Shown: one piece after another, positions 12,224 through 23,112 of the stretch
How positions within the stretch are numbered: the first letter of the stretch is position 1
How the letters are laid out: the number at the start of each line of letters is the position of its first letter
Assembly (NCBI RefSeq): GCF_963422355.1
Contig: NC_085087.1
Span: forward strand, 4,124,498-4,188,497
Source of the DNA: Corticium candelabrum
Lineage: Eukaryota; Porifera; Homoscleromorpha; Homosclerophorida; Plakinidae
Direction: 5' to 3'
DNA: 64,000 nt
Notes under the pieces: model-generated
Told to the model about the DNA's origin: nothing
Database searches by the model: none
What the model saw: the letters and a program-made list of their open reading frames with translations, nothing else
Translations under genes and position numbers: made by a program

Positions 12224-13269
12224 CAGGCGCGGATCTAAGGATGGTGCACAAACCTTGTGCACGTGCACCCCAACCCATACAGGAGTCTTGAGGAATTTCT
12301 ACAGAAATTCTATCAAAATATTCTAGAGAATATTTAGTGACGCAGATATTACTTTCCATGGGCTGCAGCATTTCAGGCATAACGTGTCAAAAGCCAGTGG
12401 AGGATGGTTCTAATATGCAGATGGAAAGTTTATTAAACTGTATACCGACTGCTTGCCATCCTTATTTCGTCGTTTTAGTACGCAAAACAATCATTAAATG
12501 TTCTAACAGAGACTACTATAGAAGAACTATTGTCTTCTGGATCACTTCTTTAGTCAAATATAGTAGGTAACTGTTTATAGACTCAAATGCTATGATTACT
12601 ATTATTTGGGGAATTACTCAGGAAAAGATTTTATGAAACCCAGGAAAATTTGGTGCTTGCACAGAGCCTTCGTCTAGGAGCTAAGCTATGTGTACAGACC
12701 TTTTGGAAACGACAAGCGGAAGAGCTTGGACAGCTTTATACCAGGCGAATGTTTATGCCTAGTAGAGTCCTACAAGTTTAGAAGAGGAGCTGATATGTTG
12801 AAACGCTCAATGGCAGGCTTTTGAAATAGAACACTTGTCGCAGCAAGTTCTAGCAGTCGGCACAGATAAACGGTATTTTCAATTTGTTACGTAAATACAC
12901 TTTTGAGAATTACTCATAAACATTAGCTAATAGCTACTACTTGTGAGGGGAAGCATCAGTGGACTGCGACGGCTTGACACTTACCGATATTCACAACGGG
13001 ACAGAAAAGACGTAACGTTCTCGCCTAACAACACTTTTGCTACGACAGTAGACTACGCTCAATTTATCCATGATTTTGCTGGAAAACATACCCGAAGGAT
13101 GGAATTTAGCCGTATGCTAAACTCAGATTGCTAATTGGCAAGTTTAAAATAGTGCTTAGCGGCGTTTCCTAGCTGCCAAAGTTAGGTAAGATAATTATTG
13201 TGTCAGTATTAATTTTATTTTATTGACATTTATGGTGCACCCCATCTTGAGGCTCTGGATCCGCGCCTG
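12224..13269. mobile_element. hAT-like non-autonomous DNA transposon
   Basis: The ends form a terminal inverted repeat: CAGGCGCGGATC at 12224 and GATCCGCGCCTG ending at 13269, with further partial pairing (GGTGCAC near both ends). CAGGnGCGGATC is a common hAT-type terminus. The paralogous intergenic unit has an uninterrupted site at about 31110, so this is a true insertion. Flanking 8-base duplications are only partly recognisable, so it is old. No transposase was found. A second copy, lacking its left end, ends at 33401. Confidence 0.6.
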
Positions 13270-14586
13270 AGTTACTCCGAGCAAGTACACTTCTGAGCTT
13301 TATATGTTCCTTGTGATTCTCGTTTGGGATTAGTAGTTGGTTGTCTCTTAAACGTTTTCTCATGCTTTGCGATATGCTCACTAAACACGCAGATGCTTTC
13401 GTTAATTTAATTAGTCGTTGGAGGCGAAGCGATAGACAGTGTCAATATCGCCAAAAGGTAAAATTTATAATGGCAACAGACTGGCTTTCAGGTATTATTG
13501 GGCATTTAAAGTTTTTCAAAAGGCTGCGGTGTGGCTGGAGGACTGGTAGCTTTTACATCTTAAAGCTTTTTTTGTGTAACGTGTATCTCAAGTACACAAT
13601 TGACAATCTCCTTATACGTGGTCAGTAACTTCACGTCTGGCAGCTATTAAGACGTTGACTATTTTGGGTGAGGTTACAATGTATTCAGGTATGTTTTCAG
13701 GTTGCTTATTAACGCAAGTAATTATTAGCACGAGTGCTAAAGAATCTTTTTTCAGAACAGTTTAATTAACTCAAAACTCTAGCCCTAAGCCTCATAAGTC
13801 TAACCCTAAAACAACTCTACTCCTAACACACACCTTACCCCTAACCCTCACAACTTTAAGGAGTTCTATCGTTGAGGAGACGTTGTATTACTCGAGGAAA
13901 AGTTAGCAAATGTGTGGTATCTTGTCGAGCTAGATATAAACAAAAGAAGTAATGAATTGGATTAACGGCAATGGTAGGGTTGCCCCACAAATGTTCTGTC
14001 ATTGCTTCTTCTCGAGAACATGGAGAGGTTGTAATACGATTTCCAGAACATTTCTGCCGTATTTTCAGTATATATAGAGTGTACGGTAGTAGTATACACC
14101 GGCAACCCCTACGTGCATGTCAATAGTATGGTCAATGCAATGGCATAGGGAAATATAAGACAGACCGGTTCTATAAGGTATTCTTATAGGGGAGTACAAG
14201 TGTGGAGCTAAGATCTTCCGTGGCGCTTTCATTGACGTTATCGTTAGATGATCGTCGTATCAATGTCGGGGCTATCGCTCCAAAGCGCAGTCGCAAACTG
14301 TGTATCCAATAATTCATAGTCCTCCACGCGTTACTGTGTGGTCCCATACATAAAGCACGCTTGACTGTAGAGCAGAAAAGCGTCACTTTCACTGTCAACG
14401 CGAGTGATAATTAGCGCGAGTGCTAAAGATCCTTTTGTGAACAGTAACTCAAAACTCTAGCCCTATTCTTTACCAGTTCAACCGAAACCCTTAAAACTTT
14501 ACAACTAACCTTCACAACTTTAATTAGCCGTAAGAAGATTGTTAGATTATCGATGCTATGCAAAGCAACCAGCTTAAATTAGCTAA
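13270..14586 (-). repeat. Intergenic tandem-unit DNA
   Basis: Same sequence as 3310-5290 without its insertions, and as 33402-34085. It holds degenerate CTAACCCT-like patches (13790-13860) and a copy of the 3'-flank segment that borders copy B (13860-14400, resembling 5755-6260), showing that duplication breakpoints fell inside intergenic DNA. No gene. Confidence 0.6.
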
Positions 14587-15141
14587 GAGCGTGTTGACAC
14601 CGGGCCTTATCATTAGTTTGGCGTTAGTGCAATAACGCCATTCGTTCACACCTGTCCTAATCATGATTAGTGTAATGCCATTCTAACGCCGTAAAGAGTA
14701 GTATTACAGCCACATTAGTGGCGGTAGTGTAGTTGCACGTGGCTTTTGGATGTGAGGTAGTATACAAGAAGAGCATGCCGCCGATGTTTCTGATGTGGTG
14801 TTTATGCTTAAACGTACAAACACAGCAACAACATGACGTATACGGCAGATGTATACTACGAACGTGCCTGTACCCGTGACAACTTCCTGCCGTTCCTGAG
14901 AGAGCTGTCAGAGAAAGCAAACAAAATGTTTCCCTTTTCAAAACCTAAGCAATGAATTCGTCAAAAAATTTATCTGAATTCTTACCAGATATGACGGATG
15001 AAAGCTGTCGAGGCTAATTACAATCAGGTGCCCACGTGACTTACTAATCATAGTTAGCGGCGTGAGCGCGCTTCCACTAATGTTGGCCTAATCATAATTA
15101 GCCTAGTTATAGTTAGTCTAGATTTCTGTGTGAAATCGCTC
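14587..15141. mobile_element. PIF/Harbinger-like MITE with TAA target duplication
   Basis: This 555-base insertion has ends GAGCGTGTTGACAC (left) and the complement of GAGCGATTTCACAC (right), flanked by TAA at 14584-14586 and 15142-15144. Paralogous empty sites exist at about 5286 (ATTAGCTAAACTC) and about 34078 (ATTAGCTAAGAAT), which shows the borders precisely. A 3-base TAA-type duplication with short terminal inverted repeats fits PIF/Harbinger. It has no coding capacity. Confidence 0.6.
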
Positions 15142-15144
15142 TAA

Positions 15145-15326
15145 GACTCTTATGTGGATGGTAATCAAACCGCGTTATGTTATTAATATTAATTTTTATT
15201 TGTTGTCATTAACTTTTGGAAGAAAATCTTACATGGGTACGCAGTCCTGTAATGATAAATAGCCATGAATTTCTGGGCAATTACCTATGTAAAAAATTTC
15301 CAAAAGTGATCGTTGTCTTTGCTGTG

Positions 15327-15398
<72 letters not shown>

Positions 15399-15524
15399 AA
15401 TATATATATATAACCATATATTTGTATATAATACAGATAACACAGATAAAACATATCCGCACTAAGGACGAAAGCACAAACAGTCTAAGTCATAATAATT
15501 AGGTAGATAGTCACTAATCAGTCT
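15145..15524 (-). repeat. Intergenic tandem-unit DNA with (AT)n run
   Basis: 15150-15330 matches 5290-5470; the match is then interrupted by an (AT)n run (15331-15386) and resumes at about 16875. The retrotransposon fragment and unrelated DNA lie between. No gene. Confidence 0.6.
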
Positions 15525-16252
15525 TCAATTATACTGCCATAAACGAACAGATAACTGTTCGTGAAATTGCCTGGAAGCTTGGCCCAGAGACAAGCCAGAC
15601 GATAGAGGAGACTTCTTGGCAATTGATCTCAACACCTCCAGACTATGTGCAGCCCACACTCCGTCTGATTCCACCACAAGAGGGTAAAACAAACAGCCAT
15701 AACTGGAAACGTTAGCAACATGGCGTTCATCTTTGTCCACTTTCCCAGCCTCAGCAGCAGCACCAGCTTTTATGGCAGCATTAGTAAGGTGAGAGGGAGT
15801 GAACGAATTCCTCACGGAAATGTCGAATAAGCAGCCTTGCCTAGGGGAAGTCGGGATGGAAAACGTCACCTGGTCTTGTCATGGAATGAGAGGAACAGCG
15901 TTGTTCTCGACGTACATTGGAGTTGTCTAAGAGCAACCAGTGGAAGATGACGTCACATAAGGCATCATGTCGCCTAGTCCGAAGAGGACCACAACCAAGA
16001 GCATGGTCACCAAAAATGTCCAATTCATGACCGAACACACAACGGACTGAGTGTGGGGTGCTGAAAAAACTGGAATTTCCAACCGCAAACGCAAAAAGGT
16101 CACAAATCCACGCGGAGACATGACCAGGCCTAGACTTGAGATGGGGATTGCCGTCAACCAAGCCCCCGCATGAGGATATGCGACAGCACTGAAAGGTGCT
16201 TGTTCTCGTAGACTAACAAGGCTGACTTTAATGCTGGATCTCAAAGCATCAT

Positions 16253-16253
<1 letters not shown>
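15525..16253 (-). mobile_element. Non-LTR retrotransposon 3' fragment (family 2, copy 1)
   Basis: Minus-strand C-terminal part of a retrotransposon protein, split by two frameshifts (near 16100 and 15850). Recognisable pieces are the zinc-binding GDHALGCGPL region, RHDALCDVIFH, RPGDVFHPDF and the conserved end QLSVRLWQYN. The same family is present on the plus strand at 48530-50510. RPGDV..PDF..G resembles the catalytic core of restriction-like endonuclease (PD-D/E-xK) domains at the C-terminus of such elements; that assignment is an inference. The 5' end is truncated in a (TA)n run. Confidence 0.7.

Positions 16254-16301
<48 letters not shown>
16254..16301. repeat. (TA)n microsatellite
   Basis: Pure TA run at the truncated 5' end of the adjoining retrotransposon fragment. 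Confidence 0.95.
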
Positions 16302-16302
<1 letters not shown>

Positions 16303-18300
16303 CAAACCCTAACTGCTACAAATTGGTGAAACATAGAGAAAACAATGCTTACTTAAGAGTCACATCCCTAATTGCGTCAATATGTCTAGTCTGCAAATTC
16401 ATTAGTTCGGAACATGACGAAAGCAAAGAAGATAGAAAATACAGATTGCAAAGAACGCTTAGATGTTTCTTATCAAGCCAGCAGTATGTGTTCGAAAACT
16501 TGCACAAAAACAAGCACGTGTACATTAGAAACTGGGTTTAAACTGATTGCATAACAAACTCAATCATCAGGCAACAAAAACGCTCGCCCACATTACCAAT
16601 TGCAACTTGTTTCAATGCATAGGAATAAAAAGTGCTTTCTGAATCCATTGCTGTTACTACAAGAGGAATCAAGAGAAAAGATATGAAAAAGACATTGCAT
16701 AAGCAGACAGCGACGGAAGTCACTGCAGAGTTTGTTGTGTTCTGTTAGCTGACATCACCGTTTCAGTGGTTAGGTGTGTCTGGGTGGTAACATTTACTTC
16801 ATCACCAAGGTACGTCAGCTGAACGCCGTAGTGATCAAGCAAAGGCCACGATCCGAGAAAATATTCACTGTCCCATATTCGTTTATATAGTTTGCACATC
16901 GTCCGTTTGCATCGACGGTAAGGTCACTAGATTGTTCGGAGCCTGCCTGGTTAAAAAACGATCTGATCTTTGTATCTGGATCTAAAAGAGGCAAATATAG
17001 ACCCTTGAAGAGAAGGTGACAGTAGGTTTTGATAGACTGCCTGTGCTGTTGCCTTGACAAAAGAATTGGGTTGTCAGAAAGCGAGAATACACCGGCGTAG
17101 TAACCGGAGGGGGATGAGGGACGGCAGCCCCTCGCTCACCGTAGGAATTAAAATTTTCTGTGCTACTGACTTTTGCAAATCTGTTTACGGTCTGGTAAGC
17201 TAGGTAGATTTTGTTTACTTCCAAGGTACATCCCCACCCCCAACGCCGCTCGTGAACATTGGCCTACTTCAGGAACGTTATCTAGCAACAGCTGCAATTG
17301 CTATAAATTAGTTTTCAGATCCACACGTACATTTGTTTGCGAAAGCTGCCACCATCTCTGGGAGATAGCAGAGTGTAGTGTGCAGTTAGAATTTAAGGAG
17401 TTCCATCGTTGAAGAGACCTTGGATTACTCGGACAAAGTTGCCAAACGTGTGGCATCCCTGTCGAGCTGCATCTAAGCAAACAATTAATAAACTGCCACT
17501 AACAGCAATTACATGTATAGCTAGGGTTGCCCCGTAGCGTTCTGTCATTGTTTGTTTTCGAGAGAATGGAGAAGTTGTGATACAAATGTCAGAACATTTC
17601 TGCCATATTTCAAGTAGAGTAGTACAACAGTAAACCCGCATATGTCTCTAAAAAGTAGATACATAATCAACGAAGAAGCACTTGAAGTGTAAACCCTCGG
17701 CCGGTATGCACATTGAAGGTAAATTAGTCGCGCTATGACAAAATCGTATGACAGAATGGTATGATGTAGGTAATAAATAAGAAGCATTATTGAAATGGTC
17801 ACAGGTCAAGCTTGAGGTAAGTCACGTGACTGGCCGCTACCGTGTGCAACGGGTAGCTACGCAGTCCGTCAGCCAACGTCCCGTAGGACCTAGCTTCTAT
17901 TTTTTACAACCTTCGCTCGTCGGTTCTTTGTACACGTGATTGTTTGTGCAGCTTTTGAGATCGTAACTATAGGCGGTTCTAGGCGTGGCATAGGTACTGT
18001 ACCAGAGCCAAAACAAAATTAGATGTGGGAACGTTAAAAATGCAGCTAGATTAGCTAGGCGTTGTTTCTAAATGCATGTTACAAATGTAGTTGTTTCCAA
18101 ATGATGGAACAAGCCAAATGGTACAAGTCGGAGAGCCTCGACGCTAGGCCGGCTGGCAATCTTCGCCTTACGTGATGAAGTAACGGGCGTGATCATTGTT
18201 CTGTTTGTTGGTGGGAAACCTAAGTTACAAATGGAGACCAAACAAGCAGCTCACCACCGATTTTCCAGCTCACAATAATGTAAAAGTCTCGTTCTTTGTG
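16302..18300. other. Intergenic, no gene recognised
   Basis: 16302-16870 is unrelated to the tandem unit and holds nothing recognisable. 16875-17640 returns to the tandem-unit sequence (matches 5475-5990), with a foreign piece at about 17090-17260. From 17640 on the sequence diverges again. Two imperfect local copies of a segment containing CCAGAGCCAAAACAAA occur at about 18002 and 18370. Confidence 0.5.
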
Positions 18301-19054
18301 CAGCTTCTTTAGGCGTCTTGTTGTTTTTTGCGGCTTCTCTAGCTAGACGTTGCCTACTGTTGTAATGAGGTGAACCCAGAGCCAAAACAAAACATCAATG
18401 TGGGAAAACATGCACGTGCACATGTAGATTATCTAGGTCCGTTCGCTCTGACTTTGGATACCGTAAAACAGAAATGAAAAGAGACGCATTAGCGTACTTA
18501 CAGGTCGGCCGAGCCGCTTTGTCCCACAAACAGACGCTGTCATGGACAATACACGTTCTCCTTCGCAAATTCCCGTCAAACGCCAAATTTCTGTTGAAGA
18601 CGACACTAGAGATCTTCGCAACAACACCACGGCCGCTCAGCCACGCACACCCAAAATTCAAGCTGGCAGACTGCAGAGCAACTATGCAGAAACACTGTGG
18701 AACAAGCAAAATGTTACAAGTCAGGTACAGCTACACACCTCGCCCTGGTTGTTCTTGGGGAAACATACACGTACAATGTATGTGCTAAACCTTTAAGTTA
18801 AAAGCAAAGGACTAAACACCATGTACAGGACGGACACCCCATGGCCGAATTCTCGTTAGCAGCTACCAAACGAAGAGAGGTGGAGCCTCATGATGACATC
18901 TCATTCGTCTATTGGTCAGTAAGGACACCACTTCTCGTCTATTGGTCGGAATAGCTTCATTTGCATCTCCGCTAACCAACTATATATATGGTCGATGAGT
19001 TGTACGGTCGTCGACGACTACTATACCCTCCACACGAAAATCCGGGCCTCGGGT
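18301..19054 (+). repeat. Inverted repeat arm 1 with promoter-like module and candidate first exon
   Basis: This arm pairs in inverted orientation with 45540-46339. It contains a candidate first coding exon (18542-18724, 61 codons from ATG, ending CAG before GTACAG, phase 0, starting MDNTRSPSQIPVKRQ), followed by two inverted CCAAT boxes (about 18909 and 18942), the octamer ATTTGCAT (about 18958) and a TATATATA box (about 18982). CCAAT-octamer-TATA is the layout of histone H2B-type promoters, but no histone gene follows. The exon frame is broken in the other arm. Product unknown. Confidence 0.5.
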
Positions 19055-19563
19055 AATGAAAATGGCATAATTAGTGAAGTAAAGCAGACCGGTTGTTTAG
19101 GTATTCCTAAAGGAAAGTGCAAGAGTGGAGCTAAGATTTCCCCTGGCGCTTTGACGTTATGAAATAACCGCCGTATCAATGTCAAAACCACAATCGCAAA
19201 TGGGGTATCTATGCATAATACTCCACGCGTTACTGGTTCCATACACACTGTACGCTTGACAATTTACGGCTTCTTTATTCCACCGCTATATTAATATTGT
19301 CTAGTGTACAATACTGTCCTTAGAATTTTATAAAAGTACCAATTAACAGATAAACGAAAAACGCAGAAGGAATCAAAGGAGTCAGCGAGTTTTGCGCTGG
19401 CTAAAGCATTATATACGTCTAAAAATTGAGCGGTGCTTGTAAATAATGCATTGCCACTCTCGACCGATCGACGAGGGGGAAAACATTGACACGTGAAGGA
19501 CAAGTTCATTACGTGCCTCAACCAAAGCAGAAGTGTTAAGACAATTAAAATCAAACGTTTTGC

Positions 19564-19803
19564 CACAAAACAGATTCATATGCTGGATTGCGTTGTAGCT
19601 GTTCGGTATTCTCAATCTCCAATGTAGAGTAAAGACGATTGGCAGTAAGAGTCTCGCTCTGGTGAGCGGTCGCATCAGCAGACACTGCACGTTCGTCAGA
19701 AATTTTATAAGTAGAAACAATTTATGCAGATCCAGCTGCAGGAAAGACCGTTGATGTTCTCGTGATGACTTCGCAATCTTTATACGGAGAATGTTTCACC
19801 ATC
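19564..19803 (-). pseudogene. Last-exon fragment of Ig receptor (copy H)
   Basis: Only the cytoplasmic exon of the receptor family is present, with its acceptor (AG before 19803) and its 3' flank (19050-19563, AATAAA at 19274). The stop codon equivalent reads TGG instead of TGA, and the frame carries small indels relative to copy B, including loss of parts of the YxxI region. Similarity ends at about 19870 in the preceding intron. This is debris of one more tandem unit. Confidence 0.75.
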
Positions 19804-19869
19804 CTATTTTTAGTTAAGAGAAACAAATATAATTTTTACAAACTTATCATAAAATATGAAAAACATATT

Positions 19870-21197
19870 ACTTAATTAATTAAAGATGCAGTACTACGAA
19901 ATACAATCTAGGCTTTAAAATAGTTCTTTACAAGAGAATCCCAATAACGTTAGTTACGCGTCCCATTTTGCCTCTGCTAAAAATGACTGCTTTACAAAGA
20001 CTTTGAAACCCCTATTTCAAAGTCAACAACAAGGAGTGCCTTTCACATGATGCAATAGGAAACGTTTGTAGTCCCAAATCTAATATGGGAAATTCCCCCA
20101 CTGGCACAAAAGCTTCAAAGCAAGCTACCTCTCTTTTTTTTTACATCAAAGTAACGAATGATCATTCATAAATAATTTCTGTTACATTCAAGCTAATCGG
20201 TATAATTTCGTACCGCCACAAGCTCTTCTTCGAGGAAGGTCCTGATTCTCCACTAGCTCTAAGGGACAACACCATCTAGTATGGGACCGCTGCTAGTTCT
20301 CGCTGAACGAAGCGTCTTAATTAATGATGAGTCGGGTATTCAGTCAAGAAGGGCACTTTTCTTCTATCTACAGTGTTGGAGCCAAGTTCGTCGCTTCGCT
20401 CTTCTCCTTTGTACAGACTAGGAAAAGGAGCGGGTCGCAAAGTCTAATATGAGACACCCGTATTGTTTGCAGCGAGACAACGTCGCGTTATCTACAATAT
20501 ATTTGACTATCAAACAACAAGACAAAGCTGTTTATTGTTGCTAGTGATTAGTAAAGTCTACAGTACTCAGTTAGAGAGCTTATTCACTGTTGTCTCAACA
20601 AAATCATTTTAACATCACTTCTTCAATGTTCTACAGTCAATAACTAAACAGACGTAAGTCTAAGATGATAATTTTAGAATCATAATCTAATGGAGAGCTG
20701 AACATGGAGGTATGCCTTGCAATTATCACGTAGTTGAGGTCTTCCCTAATTGTTTCTTGCATGTCTGCAGAAGGTAAGCAGGTATCCTTAGATATTGATT
20801 TTGAGGCAAAACCTGAGAAAGGCACAGAAGCACCTGTAATTGACACTACTGCAGCAGCCAATATGAGACTGAAAGTGAGAATATTTGCTCTTGAGAAACA
20901 AACTTTGAACTTTGGCAGTGTGATACTTGTAGGTCGTTGTGGCTACCATTCATAAATGTTCTGTCTTAATTAATAATCATGTTATTAAACATGTTAATCT
21001 TGTCTTCGTTAATAATCAATTAAATAATTAATTAACTCACATTTAATTGCAACTATTCCTTATTACCAATCTTTCTTGACATTTTACATGTCGTTTTAAT
21101 TAATTTAATTTAAATTTTTAATCACTCACACATTGCAGGCAATTGCAAATACTGTATCCGTAATAATCATAATACTGTAGTATTTTCAGGCTCTTAC
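19870..21197 (-). other. Possible 3' end of copy C, otherwise unassigned
   Basis: No similarity to the other units. At 20840-20637 (minus) lies an open frame after a plausible AG acceptor that contains EDLNYVII, which fits the ITIM consensus L-x-Y-x-x-I, and ends at a TGA at 20637-20639. It could be the last exon of copy C, but the phase does not fit the short candidate exon before it (21237-21198), so I leave it open. The rest holds nothing recognisable. Confidence 0.3.
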
Positions 21198-21397
21198 CTT
21201 CTATCCTTTAGCTGCACATCTGAACAATCTGTTTTATCTACAACAACAACCCGTAAGATATCAGTTAAAGAATTGCAAGAACTCACTACCTTGAGCACAG
21301 CAAATACAACGATAACAAACACAAATGATGATTATTATGATAATAAGAGAAAGAACACCTATGCCTGCAATAATTAGCCAGTCGTATAGCTTCTTGT

Positions 21398-21538
21398 TGT
21401 CGTGTATTCACTCAATGTACTATTCAACACACGTTAACGGCCGCTACTCTAACACTGACTCAAACACCGGTTCAGTCATCCTTTATCTACCGCAAAACCC
21501 CAGTTCCCGTATGCTAGCAAGCATCTACAAACACAACA
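21398..21538 (-). repeat. 3' LTR of the Ty3/gypsy element
   Basis: 141-base terminal repeat, same sequence as 25672-25812. The Pol reading frame ends inside it (stop at 21514-21516). Confidence 0.95.
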
Positions 21539-23112
21539 TTTTCTCCCCCTTCTAATCGAGTTGCATATTCCACCTCAAAATCTTCGAAGCGTTTGGGCCT
21601 TGTCCTCACTCGTTTTGGCCTTGTTGTTTCTGTCTCATTTTCATGATCATGGGCAGTGCCTGCATCACTTGCTGCCTCTCCTTCGACTTCGACATTTCCC
21701 CCATCGTGTTGATTTCCTATCATGTCTTCTGAGATCTCCTCTTCCCCATCAGTCCAGCTGAGTACTGCAGCTGTATTTGCAACACCAGCTGGCTTCGCCA
21801 CAGCAATTAATTGGTCAGCATGCCACAGACGTCCATCTTGTAGCAGGTAAGTGTCCTTCCCTACCCTTGACCAGACTTCTACTGGATCGGACAATTGCGA
21901 CTTCAACTTATGGCCTCTTAGCGGACGCTTTACTCTTACCCAACTTCCGGGAGAAAAGGACGAAGCTCTAGCTCTCCTTTTATGATCTACATATGCCTTC
22001 ATCGCTGCCTGTTTCCTTGCCACGACCTCGTCCGCATTCTTCAGCTGAAGTGATCCCTTCTTATCTTGCCTAGGAATCATCTGGGATAAGGGCTGCCGAA
22101 GCTTTCGGCCCAACATAACTTCTGCTGGTGATTTCCTCGTAAGTGAATGCGCCGTAGACCGGTAATTAAACAATGTGCTTTGCACTGAACTCTCCACTGA
22201 ACGTCCTTCCAACAACCCTGTCTTCAGGCCTTGTTTAAGCACTTGATTGAATCTTTCGACTCCTCCATTTGCTTTTGGATGATACAGTGGTGTGAGAATA
22301 TGGCGAATACCCCGTTCTCGTAACCACTGCTGAAACTCATACGACCGGAACTGAGGTCCATTGTCCGTTGTTATCGACTCAGGAAACCCCCACCTAACAA
22401 TAAGGTCTTCCAAAAACTGCACAACCTCTTGCGTCCGCACTTGTGAGCACAGTCTTACTTCTGGCCACTTTGATCCCAGATCATGAACTACAATAGCGTA
22501 TCGCTGGTGAGCCATTGCTATTTGAATTTCTCCAAAGATATCTACCTGAAGTCGTTGCCACGGTACCGCTGTCCAAGGAGTAGGTTGTAATGGAGCATGT
22601 ACAGGTTGGCGAGACTTCCCGCTGACAAGGCAGGGCTCACAATCTCTCACCATTTGCTCAATTTGGCGGTCAATCCCAGGCCACCAGGCAAACTCTCGGC
22701 ATCTCTGTTTCATACGAACAACCCCCAAGTGACCCTCATGAGCTAGCTGTAGCACCCGTTTCTGCAGCAACCTTGGTACGACTATTCGATTCCCTCTCAT
22801 CAGACAACTCGACTTTCCACCCACAGGTTCCAACTCGTGTCGAACATTCCAAAAAGGACGGAACTCTCCTTTGACATCGTGCCATCCTTCCCGGATGCAC
22901 CTTAAAACCGTTTGGATTTCTGCATCTGCACCTGACTCCCTTTCCATTTCATCCAAGGGTACCCCCGGGCTCCATGTGCTCAACAATAATATACATTCTT
23001 CCACATCATCAGAGTCCCATGCTGAATTCTCAGCTGGAGCTGGTGACCTCGACAGTAGATCAGCAACTTGATTGGAATGACCAGGTCGATATTCCACGCG
23101 GAATGTATACTT
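21514..23112 (-). CDS. Integrase part of Pol, downstream of an in-frame stop
   Basis: In the same frame as the upstream Gag-Pol and directly after the TAA at 23113. It has the HHCC zinc region (HEGHLG ... CEPC), the DDE core (QVDIFGE; TTDNGPQF; and E in ANGGVERFNQ) and a GPY/F-like C-terminal region. It ends with a stop inside the 3' LTR. No ATG precedes the homologous region (the first codon after the stop group is GTG at 23097), so independent translation is doubtful. Either the TAA is a recent lesion or the element uses read-through. Confidence 0.9.
   Translation of the reverse strand, partial: KYTFRVEYRPGHSNQVADLLSRSPAPAENSAWDSDDVEECILLLSTWSPGVPLDEMERESGADAEIQTVLRCIREGWHDVKGEFRPFWNVRHELEPVGGKSSCLMRGNRIVVPRLLQKRVLQLAHEGHLGVVRMKQRCREFAWWPGIDRQIEQMVRDCEPCLVSGKSRQPVHAPLQPTPWTAVPWQRLQVDIFGEIQIAMAHQRYAIVVHDLGSKWPEVRLCSQVRTQEVVQFLEDLIVRWGFPESITTDNGPQFRSYEFQQWLRERGIRHILTPLYHPKANGGVERFNQVLKQGLKTGLLEGRSVESSVQSTLFNYRSTAHSLTRKSPAEVMLGRKLRQPLSQMIPRQDKKGSLQLKNADEVVARKQAAMKAYVDHKRRARASSFSPGSWVRVKRPLRGHKLKSQLSDPVEVWSRVGKDTYLLQDGRLWHADQLIAVAKPAGVANTAAVLSWTDGEEEISEDMIGNQHDGGNVEVEGEAASDAGTAHDHENETETTRPKRVRTRPKRFEDFEVEYATRLEGGENVVFVDAC

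Noticed and set aside
20734-20955. Plus-strand frame opposite the possible copy C tail exon
   Set aside because: Opposite-strand shadow without splice or start support.
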